DNA from: Methylosinus trichosporium OB3b
GTDB taxonomy: Bacteria > Pseudomonadota > Alphaproteobacteria > Rhizobiales > Beijerinckiaceae
Direction: 5' to 3'
Length of the DNA: 64,000 nucleotides
Assembly: GCF_002752655.1 (NCBI RefSeq)
Contig: NZ_CP023739.1
Coordinates: forward strand, 145,103 to 209,102
Below, piece after piece: positions 1-8,208 of this stretch (position 1 is its first letter; the number at the start of each line of letters is the position of its first letter). A program made the translations under genes and the position numbers. Under the pieces are notes generated by a model, which was not told the DNA's origin, made no database searches, and saw only the letters and a list, made by a program, of their open reading frames with translations.

Positions 1-179
1 GATCCGCACGGCGCCAGAGCCCGAGAGCAAGCCCATGAAGCCGCAACGAAAGGCCACAAAGCCCACACGCACCAGCATCAAGCTCCGCAGAAAAATCGCG
101 AGCTGGCAGGAGGATTATCTCGCCATCGCCTTGGGAGCCTCAGCCCGTTAACCCGGATTCGGAGCCCTGGAATGTGGGA
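1..179 (+). mobile_element. ISAs1 right end with terminal repeat and 10-bp target duplication
   Basis: Positions 145-169 hold a 25-bp terminal repeat ending in GGAGCCCTG. It matches 6754-6778 with one mismatch. The 10 bases just outside it, GAATGTGGGA at 170-179, are the exact reverse complement of the 10 bases outside the other end (TCCCACATTC, 6779-6788). This is what one insertion's target duplication looks like after the DNA between the two ends has been inverted. Positions 180-321 show no gene. Confidence 0.7.
2..151 (+). pseudogene. ISAs1-family transposase, C-terminal tail (cut by window start)
   Basis: An open frame enters from the left edge and ends at a TAA at 149-151. Its last residues (SIKLRRKIASWQEDYL) resemble the usual end of ISAs1-type transposases, a basic stretch followed by W-x(2)-DYL. 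The stop lies inside a terminal inverted repeat, as expected for the 3' end of such an element. The remainder of the gene is outside the window. The matching N-terminal piece of an ISAs1 transposase is found on the other strand at 6565-6692, so this element appears split by rearrangement. Confidence 0.55.
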
Positions 180-321
180 CGCGATCGATCGCAGCGCAGC
201 GCGGCTCGCCGAATGCGCGCAAGAGAGACGCCGTCCCTCCCGAGTGGCCAAAAGCCTGCGTTGACAGGCAAACTCATAAGCTTTAGTCAGGCCGGAGACC
301 CAGTAATGATGCAGAAGGTCG

Positions 322-3300
322 ATGAAAGTGGTCACTTATCCGTTCCGGATCAGCCAGCGTGTCGCGCAAGCCGAAGAAGGCTCAACGGGCCATTATAAAT
401 CGATCGACAACACTTACAGCATCTTTTTTAGAGAAAAAATCGACAGCAAGAGCGTCGTCATCAAGCCGACGGAACGAGGGTTCGCTCCGATCAAGAGCAC
501 CTATCTGTCGCTCGACCTGTCGAGCACGACGCACTATACGCGGCTCCAGCTTCCCGTTGATTTGAAAGATTTGATCACAGTATCCGGCTCGGATGCGGCC
601 GTCGTCGAAGTGAGCTTCTACATCGGGCCTCTGCGTGACGCCGATTCGCTCTCCTTGGTCAATATATCGATCATGGTGAATCGGGAGCGGAAGCAGTTCT
701 TTACGAAGCTCGTCGATTTCGAGAAAAATCAAACCTGGACTGGAGAGGTACGGAAAAAAGTCGCTGTCGCGCTCGATGTGAACGCCATTCCCGACGATAT
801 TCCGAGCGTGATCGTGCTTGAGTTTCCGCCCTTCACGCCGCCTTTCTATATCAGCCCTGTGTCATTGAGATTCGATTCCTCTCCCGGCAACTACACCTGT
901 GCGCCGGCGCGATACTGCCGAGCGCAAGAGTCCGATCTCGTTTGCGCCTATCTCGACATTCCGGGCGCTGCCGGCCTGTCGAATATGCAGGCGACTTCCG
1001 ACGAGGCCTCCGGCGCCTTCGCGCTTTCCGGCGTTTTCCCGCTCCCGGGCGATGATTTCCGCGGGCGGGTGCTGATCCCCATCGAGCAGCTCGCGGCCGC
1101 GACGAGCTGGCGCGCCGCCGACGTGACCCTGGAGCTGTCGCATCATGCGGAGACGTCGTCGGGCGTCGTGAACGCGGAGATCGGCGTCCTCCCCGTCGAT
1201 GTCGCCGGACATCCGATCGACAGCCCCACCTGCGAGCGACGGGCGACCATCCGCAATCTGGTTCTCTCCCGCCGCGCCACCATTTCGTTTCCGCGCGCAG
1301 AAGACAGCCTGTGCGGACACGCCATCGTCCTGGACTTCGAATCGTTTCGTGGAATCGGCGAGATACGCTTCTCCTGCACTGTGCGCGTGGCGGCCGAAGA
1401 CGCACCGGACGCAATCAAGGTCGAGGCGCAGGTCTCCGGCGCACCCGAGGCCGCCGACGTCCCCGCAATTTTCGACGGTCTGCATTATTTGGCGCAGATC
1501 GGCATCGATCCGAGCGAATTGAAAGATCTCTCCCGCCAGGAGATCCAAGCCGCGACCTGGTCTCTCTATGACCGGTCCGGCTATACGGGCTTCGCTCCGC
1601 ATCCGCTGTTTTCACCGTCCTGGTACGAGACGCAGCTCGACGCCGATGGACGACAACGACTCCCGGGCCTACGCAATCTCCTCGTCGATTATTCGACGCG
1701 GCCGGACCGATCGAGCCCGCACCCCCTGATCGACGAAGATTACGTCAATCTCCAGTATCGATTATTGTACGATGTTCCAGTGGAGTCGCGAAGCGCCATC
1801 GAGATATTGACGACCAGCGACGATTTTCGCATCGATCCGCATCGCCTGTTTTCGACGATGGATGTGGCGAAGGCGCTGAACATTCCGCCGCGCTCGCGCA
1901 AGGTCGCGGACGTGCTGCTTTGCTATCTCACCGACGAAAACGCTTGGACTATTCCGCCGTCGCCTCTGTTTCGTCCCGAACGAATCGACAGCGCGAACGA
2001 ATGCCCGCTCCTGGCCTATCTGCGCGACGCGGCGTTATGGGGGCAGTCCCCGCATCCCTTGTTCGACCCGGCCTTTTTCGCCGATCAGCCGAACGCTCCC
2101 CAAAAGCGAAACATCGCTCCGCTCGCCGCCTATCTCGCAGCAGATATAAGAGAACGATCGAATCCACATCCGCAGTTCGACACTCACTATTATGCTCTGC
2201 AATTTCCACAGATTTGGGACGGAAAAATATCCGCGCTTGAGCACTATGTCCGCACCGGCGCCGGCAATCCCAGCTCCAAATTTCAAAAGCGCTATTATCT
2301 CGCCGCCCATCCGGAAAAAGCCCTGTCCACTTCATTTTTCACCGAAGGCGGCAACGGCATAGCCTCGTTGGGCAATGGCAAATACGACGCGCCGAGGGAC
2401 ACGCTCGTCGCTGCGACGGCGAATTCGCCGGTCATCGTGCAGATGACCCCGCAAAAGCCGCGCAATCCTTATTATTCGCAGCTGCCTACCGCTTTCAAGG
2501 AAGCGGGATGGGACTTCCGATTTGCGACCGACGTCGATGCGATGGCGGATTTTTCAAAGAAGCGCAAAGGCCTGATGTTCTGGTTTCATCAGCTCGAGCC
2601 CTTCTACCACGTGTCGGGAAACGACCTCTCGACAAAAACCCGCATGGTCGGCCTGGTCAAAAACCTGTCCGCCATGCGGCAGTCTGGCAACACGGTCGTT
2701 CATACCTGGCATAATCAGATACCTTATGACGCCCGCCATTTGGACGCCGACTATGAGCTCTATTTCAAGCTCGACGAAATATTGAGCCTCATCGTGACTC
2801 ATGCCGAGCACGCCGTGCCCTGGATCCGGCAGTTCTGCCCGACGGTTCCGATTCACGTCACGCCGCATCACGGCCTCACTCATCACTTCAACACGTTCAT
2901 CGACAAGCAGGTGGCCCGCAAGATCCTGAAGCTGCCGCAAGACGCTCTCATCTTCCACCACTTCGGCGAGATAAAGCCGTATAAGAACATCGGACTCCTG
3001 CTGCGCGCCTGGCGGCGATTCCGGGACGATAGTCGATACGCGAACGCCTTCCTCATGATCACCGGTCAGTGGAAACTCCACGACGCCGAGTTTCGGGAGG
3101 CGTCCGCATTGTCGGACCTCATGCTGGTGGATCGACTCCTCAACGATGAAGAGCTCGCTCTCTACATCGCCGCCGCCGACGCCTGCGTCTTCACTCATAA
3201 GGCCGTTTGGGCCTCGGGCGCCTGCGCGACGGCCATCAGCTTCGGCAAGCCGATCATCGTGCCGACCGAGACCGGGCTCGGCAAAATCTTCGTGGACGAA

Positions 3301-3492
3301 GAGAACGGCTTCGTGTTCCCGAACAACGATGTCGAGGGACTGGTCCACACGATGAACCGGATGTGCGCGAGTTCTCTCACCCAACATATGGAATTCATGA
3401 ACAGAAGCTTGGCGGAGGAGTGGCACCCGTTTCGTCTTCAGGAACGCTATGCGAGCTTGTTCGAGAGTCTGAGGTCGACCACGGGCAAATAG
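322..3492 (+). CDS. large glycosyltransferase: N-terminal region, six HPLF-type repeats, C-terminal GT4 domain
   Basis: The protein has 1056 residues and starts at ATG 322. The C-terminal part (about residues 700-1050) looks like a GT-B fold, family 4 glycosyltransferase: it has a GEIKPYKN segment and, further on, a FGKPIIVPTETGLG nucleotide-sugar-binding region. Between about residues 420 and 620 there are six short repeats of the type PHPLF(D/S)PxxY, spaced 30-40 residues apart. Such repeats are common in bacterial rhamnan and surface-glycan glycosyltransferases. Residues 1-400 look like beta-rich, unassigned domains. There is no signal peptide or membrane segment, so it should act in the cytoplasm on nucleotide sugars. 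Another glycosyltransferase follows 120 bp downstream on the same strand, suggesting one glycan cluster. The acceptor and sugar cannot be told. Confidence 0.85.
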   Translation: MKVVTYPFRISQRVAQAEEGSTGHYKSIDNTYSIFFREKIDSKSVVIKPTERGFAPIKSTYLSLDLSSTTHYTRLQLPVDLKDLITVSGSDAAVVEVSFYIGPLRDADSLSLVNISIMVNRERKQFFTKLVDFEKNQTWTGEVRKKVAVALDVNAIPDDIPSVIVLEFPPFTPPFYISPVSLRFDSSPGNYTCAPARYCRAQESDLVCAYLDIPGAAGLSNMQATSDEASGAFALSGVFPLPGDDFRGRVLIPIEQLAAATSWRAADVTLELSHHAETSSGVVNAEIGVLPVDVAGHPIDSPTCERRATIRNLVLSRRATISFPRAEDSLCGHAIVLDFESFRGIGEIRFSCTVRVAAEDAPDAIKVEAQVSGAPEAADVPAIFDGLHYLAQIGIDPSELKDLSRQEIQAATWSLYDRSGYTGFAPHPLFSPSWYETQLDADGRQRLPGLRNLLVDYSTRPDRSSPHPLIDEDYVNLQYRLLYDVPVESRSAIEILTTSDDFRIDPHRLFSTMDVAKALNIPPRSRKVADVLLCYLTDENAWTIPPSPLFRPERIDSANECPLLAYLRDAALWGQSPHPLFDPAFFADQPNAPQKRNIAPLAAYLAADIRERSNPHPQFDTHYYALQFPQIWDGKISALEHYVRTGAGNPSSKFQKRYYLAAHPEKALSTSFFTEGGNGIASLGNGKYDAPRDTLVAATANSPVIVQMTPQKPRNPYYSQLPTAFKEAGWDFRFATDVDAMADFSKKRKGLMFWFHQLEPFYHVSGNDLSTKTRMVGLVKNLSAMRQSGNTVVHTWHNQIPYDARHLDADYELYFKLDEILSLIVTHAEHAVPWIRQFCPTVPIHVTPHHGLTHHFNTFIDKQVARKILKLPQDALIFHHFGEIKPYKNIGLLLRAWRRFRDDSRYANAFLMITGQWKLHDAEFREASALSDLMLVDRLLNDEELALYIAAADACVFTHKAVWASGACATAISFGKPIIVPTETGLGKIFVDEENGFVFPNNDVEGLVHTMNRMCASSLTQHMEFMNRSLAEEWHPFRLQERYASLFESLRSTTGK

Positions 3493-3612
3493 GCTCGGGC
3501 TGGCGCTTCGCCGCAGGGCCTCCGGGCGCTGTCGAAGGGCCATTGTATGGCGACGCGTCGACGAGGCTGCGTGCGAGAGCCATGCGCCGCATCCATGGAC
3601 GGAGGGTTGAAG

Positions 3613-5553
3613 GTGGAGCAAACGGGCATGGATGCCGAAAATGAGAATGCGGTTCAGCAAACGCCCGCTCCGATCGGCGGCGCGCCCGGGCGTCCGCTGT
3701 CCATCGACATCATTATACCCGTATACAATGCTCTCGATCAGGTGCGCGAGTGCATCAAGAGCGTCGTCGCCCACCGTGACGACCTCGTCAATGTGATCGT
3801 CGTCAATGACGCGAGCCATCCGCATGTGGGCGAATGGCTCGACGCCGAACACGCCGGCACGATTCGCTGCACGATCATTCACAAGGAGCAGAACGAAGGC
3901 TATCTGAAGGCGATCAATCAAGGGTTGGAGCTGTCGAAGGCGGATATCGTGATCTGCCAGAACTCGGACACGATCATCTTCGAGAATTTTTTCGATATCG
4001 TCAGAGCTCTGTTCCAGTCCGACCCTAAAATCGCAGTCATCAACCCGGTGTCCGTCTGGGCCAATTGGACACGCATTCCGTTTCCGTCCGGGCATACGGT
4101 GTTTTCGCTGGCGGACAGACTGTGGCGGGCCAATGGTCTCAGCGTCCGCGATATCCAGAACGCGTCGGGCTTCTGTTTTGCGGTTCGCGGCGAGGCGCTG
4201 CTGCGCCTGGGCTCGTTCGATCCGGTCTATGATCCCGGCTATTGGGAAGAAACCGATTTCTGCATGAAGGTTTTGGACGCCGGCTTGCGCGTCGTCTGCG
4301 CGCCGGGGCTGTTCGTCTTTCATCACGGCTGGTCCTCATTCGGGGCCGACGCCCGCAACATGAACATGGAGAAGAACGAACGCATTTTCCGCAGCCGATG
4401 GGGTGAGCAATTTTCGGCTCTCGAAAAATGGTTCAAATTCAATGACCCTCTGCGCGGGCTCAAGAACGAGCTCGCTTGCACTGACAGCGCCGTCGATAAC
4501 GTCTATGCGCGAAGCGCCGCCGCAGACGGATTGTCTGTTCTCTATATCTTGCCGTCATTGGCGCATTACGGAGGGATCATCTCCGTCATTCAGGTGGTGA
4601 ACCGCCTCGTCATGCAGGGCGTGCGCGCGAATATCGCGGTGACGAAGGCAGGGGACAAATCGGTCCTGCGCTATTGCGCCTGCTACTTCAATCCACTCTT
4701 CTTCGAGAACGAGGCCGAGCTGATCCAGAATTGTCCGCAGGTCGATGTCGTCGTCGCGACTCATTGGACGACCGCCTATTCGGCGATCAAATTGACCAAT
4801 GTCGGCAAGGCGAAGCGGGCCGCCTATTTCGTGCAGGATTACGAGCCCGATTTTCATACCGATGATCCGATGCGGGCCCGGCTGGCCGAGGCGACCTATA
4901 AATTGATCAGCGACCGCATCTGCAAGACCAGCTGGCTGAAGGAGAAGCTCGACGCCTATGGCGGCGACACCGAGATCATTCCGATCGGCCTCAACACGGA
5001 TATCTTCGCCGACTATCGGCAGCCGCGCGAAAACCTCGTCCTCACCATGGCGAGGCCCTCCTCGGCCCGGCGAAACTGGCCGACCGCGCTCAAAGCCTTC
5101 AGGATATTGGCCGAAATTCGTCCCGATATAGCGCTCGGCGTCTATGGCTCGAATTTCAAACCGGGCGAGCTGCCGCCCAGCATCACGAGCTATGGCCTCT
5201 TGGAGAGCGCATCTAGCGTCGCGAGAATGCTCAATCGTGCGAAAGTGCTGCTCGACGCGTCGACGTTTCAGGGCTTCGGGCGCCCCGGCCTCGAGGCCAT
5301 CGCCTGCGGCGTCGCGCCGGTTCTCACCAAGAACGGCGGCATCACCTCCTATGCAAAGCACATGCACAATGCACTGCTGATCAATCCGTTCGACGTCGGC
5401 GAGATCGTGACCTCGATCTGCCGCATCATCGACGACGAGCCGCTCTATGAGCGGCTGCGGACGAATGGCAAAGGACTGTCGGCGAATTACACGTTGGATC
5501 GCGAAGGCGCACAGACGCGGGTGTTCCTGGAACGTGTGCTGAGGAACGGCTGA
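3613..5553 (+). CDS. bifunctional glycosyltransferase (GT2 + GT4)
   Basis: About 646 residues from the preferred GTG start at 3613, which has GGAGGG at 3601-3606. An ATG at 3547 is in frame but lacks a good ribosome site. The N-terminal half is a GT-A, family 2 domain: it begins SIDIIIPVYNALDQ, has a VVNDAS nucleotide motif, a NSDT segment in the DxD position and WEETDFC as the acceptor/base region. The C-terminal half is a GT-B, family 4 domain with GFGRPGLEAIACG near the end, the usual E-x7-E-like donor-sugar motif. Two transferases in one chain often add successive sugars to a growing glycan. It probably works with the gene at 322. Confidence 0.88.
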   Translation: MEQTGMDAENENAVQQTPAPIGGAPGRPLSIDIIIPVYNALDQVRECIKSVVAHRDDLVNVIVVNDASHPHVGEWLDAEHAGTIRCTIIHKEQNEGYLKAINQGLELSKADIVICQNSDTIIFENFFDIVRALFQSDPKIAVINPVSVWANWTRIPFPSGHTVFSLADRLWRANGLSVRDIQNASGFCFAVRGEALLRLGSFDPVYDPGYWEETDFCMKVLDAGLRVVCAPGLFVFHHGWSSFGADARNMNMEKNERIFRSRWGEQFSALEKWFKFNDPLRGLKNELACTDSAVDNVYARSAAADGLSVLYILPSLAHYGGIISVIQVVNRLVMQGVRANIAVTKAGDKSVLRYCACYFNPLFFENEAELIQNCPQVDVVVATHWTTAYSAIKLTNVGKAKRAAYFVQDYEPDFHTDDPMRARLAEATYKLISDRICKTSWLKEKLDAYGGDTEIIPIGLNTDIFADYRQPRENLVLTMARPSSARRNWPTALKAFRILAEIRPDIALGVYGSNFKPGELPPSITSYGLLESASSVARMLNRAKVLLDASTFQGFGRPGLEAIACGVAPVLTKNGGITSYAKHMHNALLINPFDVGEIVTSICRIIDDEPLYERLRTNGKGLSANYTLDREGAQTRVFLERVLRNG

Positions 5554-5591
5554 CCGCTCGATGACGTCTGACGAGGGGAAGGAGCTTTCCC

Positions 5592-5657
5592 ATGAATCTT
5601 ACCGTCGCGCGGAAGCCCAAATGGCTTTCGCGGCGACTGAACCGCGCCTATTCGTGA
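5592..5657 (+). CDS. very small ORF (21 aa) or start of a lost gene
   Basis: ATG 5592 is preceded by a strong ribosome-binding stretch (GGGGAAGGAG, 5575-5584) and opens a 21-codon basic frame that stops at 5655-5657, just before the IS6 debris. The good ribosome site suggests that a real gene once began here, or that a short leader is made. No similarity is recognised. Confidence 0.3.
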   Translation: MNLTVARKPKWLSRRLNRAYS

Positions 5658-5670
5658 CTGCGCGTCTTTT

Positions 5671-5747
5671 GGCTCTGTCGCAAATTTTGTTTATGGACGC
5701 GATGAGCGTGTGAGAGTGACGCGGCTCACGCCGCGAGGGCATAGAAC
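5671..5747 (-). mobile_element. remnant of an IS6-family right end
   Basis: These 77 bp repeat, in inverse orientation, the right terminus of the IS6 copy that follows: the first 48 bp match 6517-6564 with two mismatches, and the next part matches the 3' end of its transposase gene. It abuts the complete copy directly. It is probably a leftover of an earlier inverted insertion or of a replicative rearrangement. Confidence 0.7.
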
Positions 5748-6564
5748 GGCTCTGTCGCAAATGGTTCTGTCGCGAATTTTTTACCGCGGGTCGGTTGGGG
5801 CTATGATCGGTGGCAGTGGAGCTGGCGGACGTGTGCGATGATCGATTTCAAGGGCAGCCATTTTGAACGCGACGTGATCCTGTGGAGCGTCCGCTGGTAT
5901 GTGGCGTATCCCATGAGCTATCGCCAGCTCGAAGAAATGATGGAAGAGCGCGGCGTCGAAGTCGACCATTCCACGCTCAACCGCTGGGTCGTCAAGTATG
6001 CGCCTTTGCTGGAAAATCAGTTCCGTGCTCGCAAGCGCGCGATCGGATCCAGCTGGCGTCTCGATGAGACCTACGTGAAAGTCAAAGGCTGCTGGAAATA
6101 TCTATATCGGGCGGTCGACAAGGTAGGCGCGACGGTGGATTTCCTGCTGACGGCCAAGAGGGACTGCAAAGCCGCGCTGCGCTTTTTGCGCAAGGCGATC
6201 GGCCAGCATGGCGAGCCGGAGAAGATCACGATCGACAAGAGCGGCGCCAACACGGCAGCGATCGAACGCTACAATGCGGAGCATGGAGCCGACATCGAAA
6301 TCCGCCGCATCAAATATCTCAATAATATCGTCGAACAGGACCATCGAGCGGTGAAGCGAGTAACGCGGCCGATGTTGGGTTTCAAATCATTTCGATCCGC
6401 TGCTGCGACACTCTCGGGGATCGAGCTCATGCATATGATCCGAAAGGACCAGTTGCAGACCACGGGCAAATTGCGTCCAGCACAGCAGTTCTACGCCCTC
6501 GCCGCGTGATCTGAAACACTCTCATACGCTCGTCGCGTCCATAAACAAAATTTGCGACAGAGCC
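5748..6564 (+). mobile_element. IS6-family insertion sequence, copy A
   Basis: About 817 bp bounded by GGCTCTGTCGCAAAT at 5748-5762 and its inverse at 6550-6564. It contains one transposase gene. The second copy at 29026-29827 is nearly identical inside but begins at the equivalent of 5763, so this copy has 15 extra bp on its left. The right end sits directly inside an ISAs1 transposase gene (6565 onward). IS6 elements move by cointegrate formation and can cause inversions, which fits the surroundings. Confidence 0.8.
5838..6509 (+). CDS. IS6-family transposase (copy A)
   Basis: A 223-residue DDE transposase starting MIDFKGSHFERD. It has the YPMSYRQLEEMM helix-turn-helix region, then the catalytic signature: D in RLDETYVKVKG (about residue 77), D in TIDKSGAN (about 137) and E in NNIVEQDHR (about 172). 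Length and motifs are normal for the family, so it is probably active. It differs from the copy at 29101 at a modest number of residues. Confidence 0.92.
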   Translation: MIDFKGSHFERDVILWSVRWYVAYPMSYRQLEEMMEERGVEVDHSTLNRWVVKYAPLLENQFRARKRAIGSSWRLDETYVKVKGCWKYLYRAVDKVGATVDFLLTAKRDCKAALRFLRKAIGQHGEPEKITIDKSGANTAAIERYNAEHGADIEIRRIKYLNNIVEQDHRAVKRVTRPMLGFKSFRSAAATLSGIELMHMIRKDQLQTTGKLRPAQQFYALAA

Positions 6565-6692
6565 AGCAGCAGCACCTCGCGAAGCGGATGCGCGACGCGC
6601 CAGGGCTCGCGCGGGTCGTCGATGATCGAGAAATGGTCGAGAAGCGCCTTCAGACGCGACTTCTCTTTGAAAACGGCGAAGGCGAGGCTCAT
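6565..6692 (-). pseudogene. ISAs1-family transposase, N-terminal fragment
   Basis: From ATG 6692 the minus strand encodes about 43 residues, including LLDHFSIIDDPREPWRV and HPLREVLLL, the characteristic start of ISAs1 (H-repeat type) transposases. The frame then runs into the IS6 terminal repeat. The missing middle of the gene should lie left of position 1 if the inversion model is right. Confidence 0.7.
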
Positions 6693-6788
6693 GACGGCGG
6701 CTCCAGAATCACTCCGCCCACAGGAAATCACCCCGCGCGCAATCCGTTAACCGCCGTTAACCCGAATTCGGAGCCCTGTCCCACATTC
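6565..6788 (-). mobile_element. ISAs1 left end, truncated by IS6, with target duplication
   Basis: The terminal repeat at 6754-6778 (outer end CAGGGCTCCGAATTCGGG read outward-in) is followed by TCCCACATTC at 6779-6788. This is the inverse of the 10 bp beside the other ISAs1 end at 170-179. The inner side is cut at 6564/6565 by IS6 copy A. A second GTTAAC lies just inside the repeat. Confidence 0.7.
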
Positions 6789-6865
6789 CGCACCGCTTGC
6801 TCAGGTCGTGATGACCGGATAGAGGTCGTGCGAGCGCTGCGCGCGCTGTTCACGAGGACGCTGGA

Positions 6866-8092
6866 ATGGTGGATTACCCGACCGACTTTGCAATCCCTCA
6901 GCCGAGCGGAACGTTCGGCGCTTATTGCGCCGGGGGGCATCGGGATGTCGAGGGGTGGCTGGAGCCCAGCATTCTCACCGCGATCACCGGCTTTATCGCC
7001 TTCCAGCGCGCCGCCGGTCTGCCCGCCACCTTTGCGGAGATCGGAGTTCATCACGGGCGCTTCTATCTCGGCCTCGCGCTCGCCATGGGAGCGTCGAGTC
7101 GCGGCGTCGCTATCGACGTCTTCGAGGCGCAGCATCTCAATCCGGACGGCTCGGGCAAGGGCAATCGCCAAGCGTTCGTCTCGAACATGGCGCGCTTGAA
7201 CGTCGCGGCGGATCGACAGACCATCATCGCCCACGACAGCCGATTGGTGTCGCCGCAACAAGTGATTTCCGCGCTCGGCGGTCAGCACGTGTCAATCTTC
7301 AGCGTCGATGGCGCGCATACGGTCGAATATACGATATCGGATCTCGAGCTCGCGGCCGCGACGATCGCGGAATGCGGGATCATCATCGTCGACGACCTGT
7401 TCAATGCGCGCTGGCCTGGCGTCATCGACGGCGTGCTGCAGTGGCTTCGGTCCAAGGCCGGCACATTCGAAATGGTCGTCTATGGCGACAACAAGGGCTT
7501 CATCGCGCGAAGCGCGGTCGCTTCCGCCTATCGTCAGATGCTGGTTTCGGGTCCGGCGCGGCGGTTCGGCGCCTTCCATCCCGTCGTCTTTGCGGGACGC
7601 CCCTCGCTGTTCGCGCGTTTTGCAGACCCGCGCGCCGCCTTTCCGCTGGGCTCAGACGCCGAGGGCGCGCCCGAGGGGCGCGTGGACTTCTGCAAGGGCG
7701 GCGCGGGCGCGCCGTTGCTCGGAGAGGGATGGGCAATGCCCGAGAAAGGCGGCGTCTGGTCGATCCGGCGGGAGGCGAAGGTCGCGCTGCCGACGAGCTA
7801 TGTCGCTCGCGCCGCCACTCCGCTGACGATCACTTTGCAGGCGTTCGTGCCCGACGGAGAGACGCAACGCCTCACCGTCTCGGCCGGCGGCCGCAGCGTG
7901 TTTTCCGAGGGCGTCAAGACGGGCGTTCACACGATCATGCTCGGCCGTGAGGAACTAAAGCGAGCAGGAGCGCAAGGGGCCGAGCGCATCGAGCTGACCT
8001 TCGGGGTCGAGCGTCTGTTCATTCCGAGCGCTTTCAGCCTCGGCTCGGATAACCGCGAGCTCGGCATCAGGCTCGTCTGCTGCGACGCCTGA
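6866..8092 (+). CDS. class I SAM-dependent methyltransferase with C-terminal beta-rich module
   Basis: The protein has 408 residues and starts at ATG 6866, behind GAGGA. Residues about 50-210 form a Methyltransf_24-like Rossmann domain: FAEIGVHHGRFYLGLA is the glycine-rich SAM loop, VAIDVFEAQ the acidic motif II and IIIVDDLFN the later strand. The last 120 residues contain GWAMPEKGGVWS, a motif also seen in the N-terminal domain of the glycosyltransferase at 25630, and may bind carbohydrate. It is likely to methylate a sugar or the end of a glycan chain. It is followed 116 bp later by another methyltransferase on the same strand. Confidence 0.8.
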   Translation: MVDYPTDFAIPQPSGTFGAYCAGGHRDVEGWLEPSILTAITGFIAFQRAAGLPATFAEIGVHHGRFYLGLALAMGASSRGVAIDVFEAQHLNPDGSGKGNRQAFVSNMARLNVAADRQTIIAHDSRLVSPQQVISALGGQHVSIFSVDGAHTVEYTISDLELAAATIAECGIIIVDDLFNARWPGVIDGVLQWLRSKAGTFEMVVYGDNKGFIARSAVASAYRQMLVSGPARRFGAFHPVVFAGRPSLFARFADPRAAFPLGSDAEGAPEGRVDFCKGGAGAPLLGEGWAMPEKGGVWSIRREAKVALPTSYVARAATPLTITLQAFVPDGETQRLTVSAGGRSVFSEGVKTGVHTIMLGREELKRAGAQGAERIELTFGVERLFIPSAFSLGSDNRELGIRLVCCDA

Positions 8093-8208
8093 TCCGAGAT
8101 CGTCCGGGAGAGATGCTCGGTGGAGCGTTCGCGCCCGGCGGCGTAGCGTGACGATCATGCCCCGACCAGACCGGTCGTGACGCGGCGGCGATCAGAAGGA
8201 AGGAAGCG

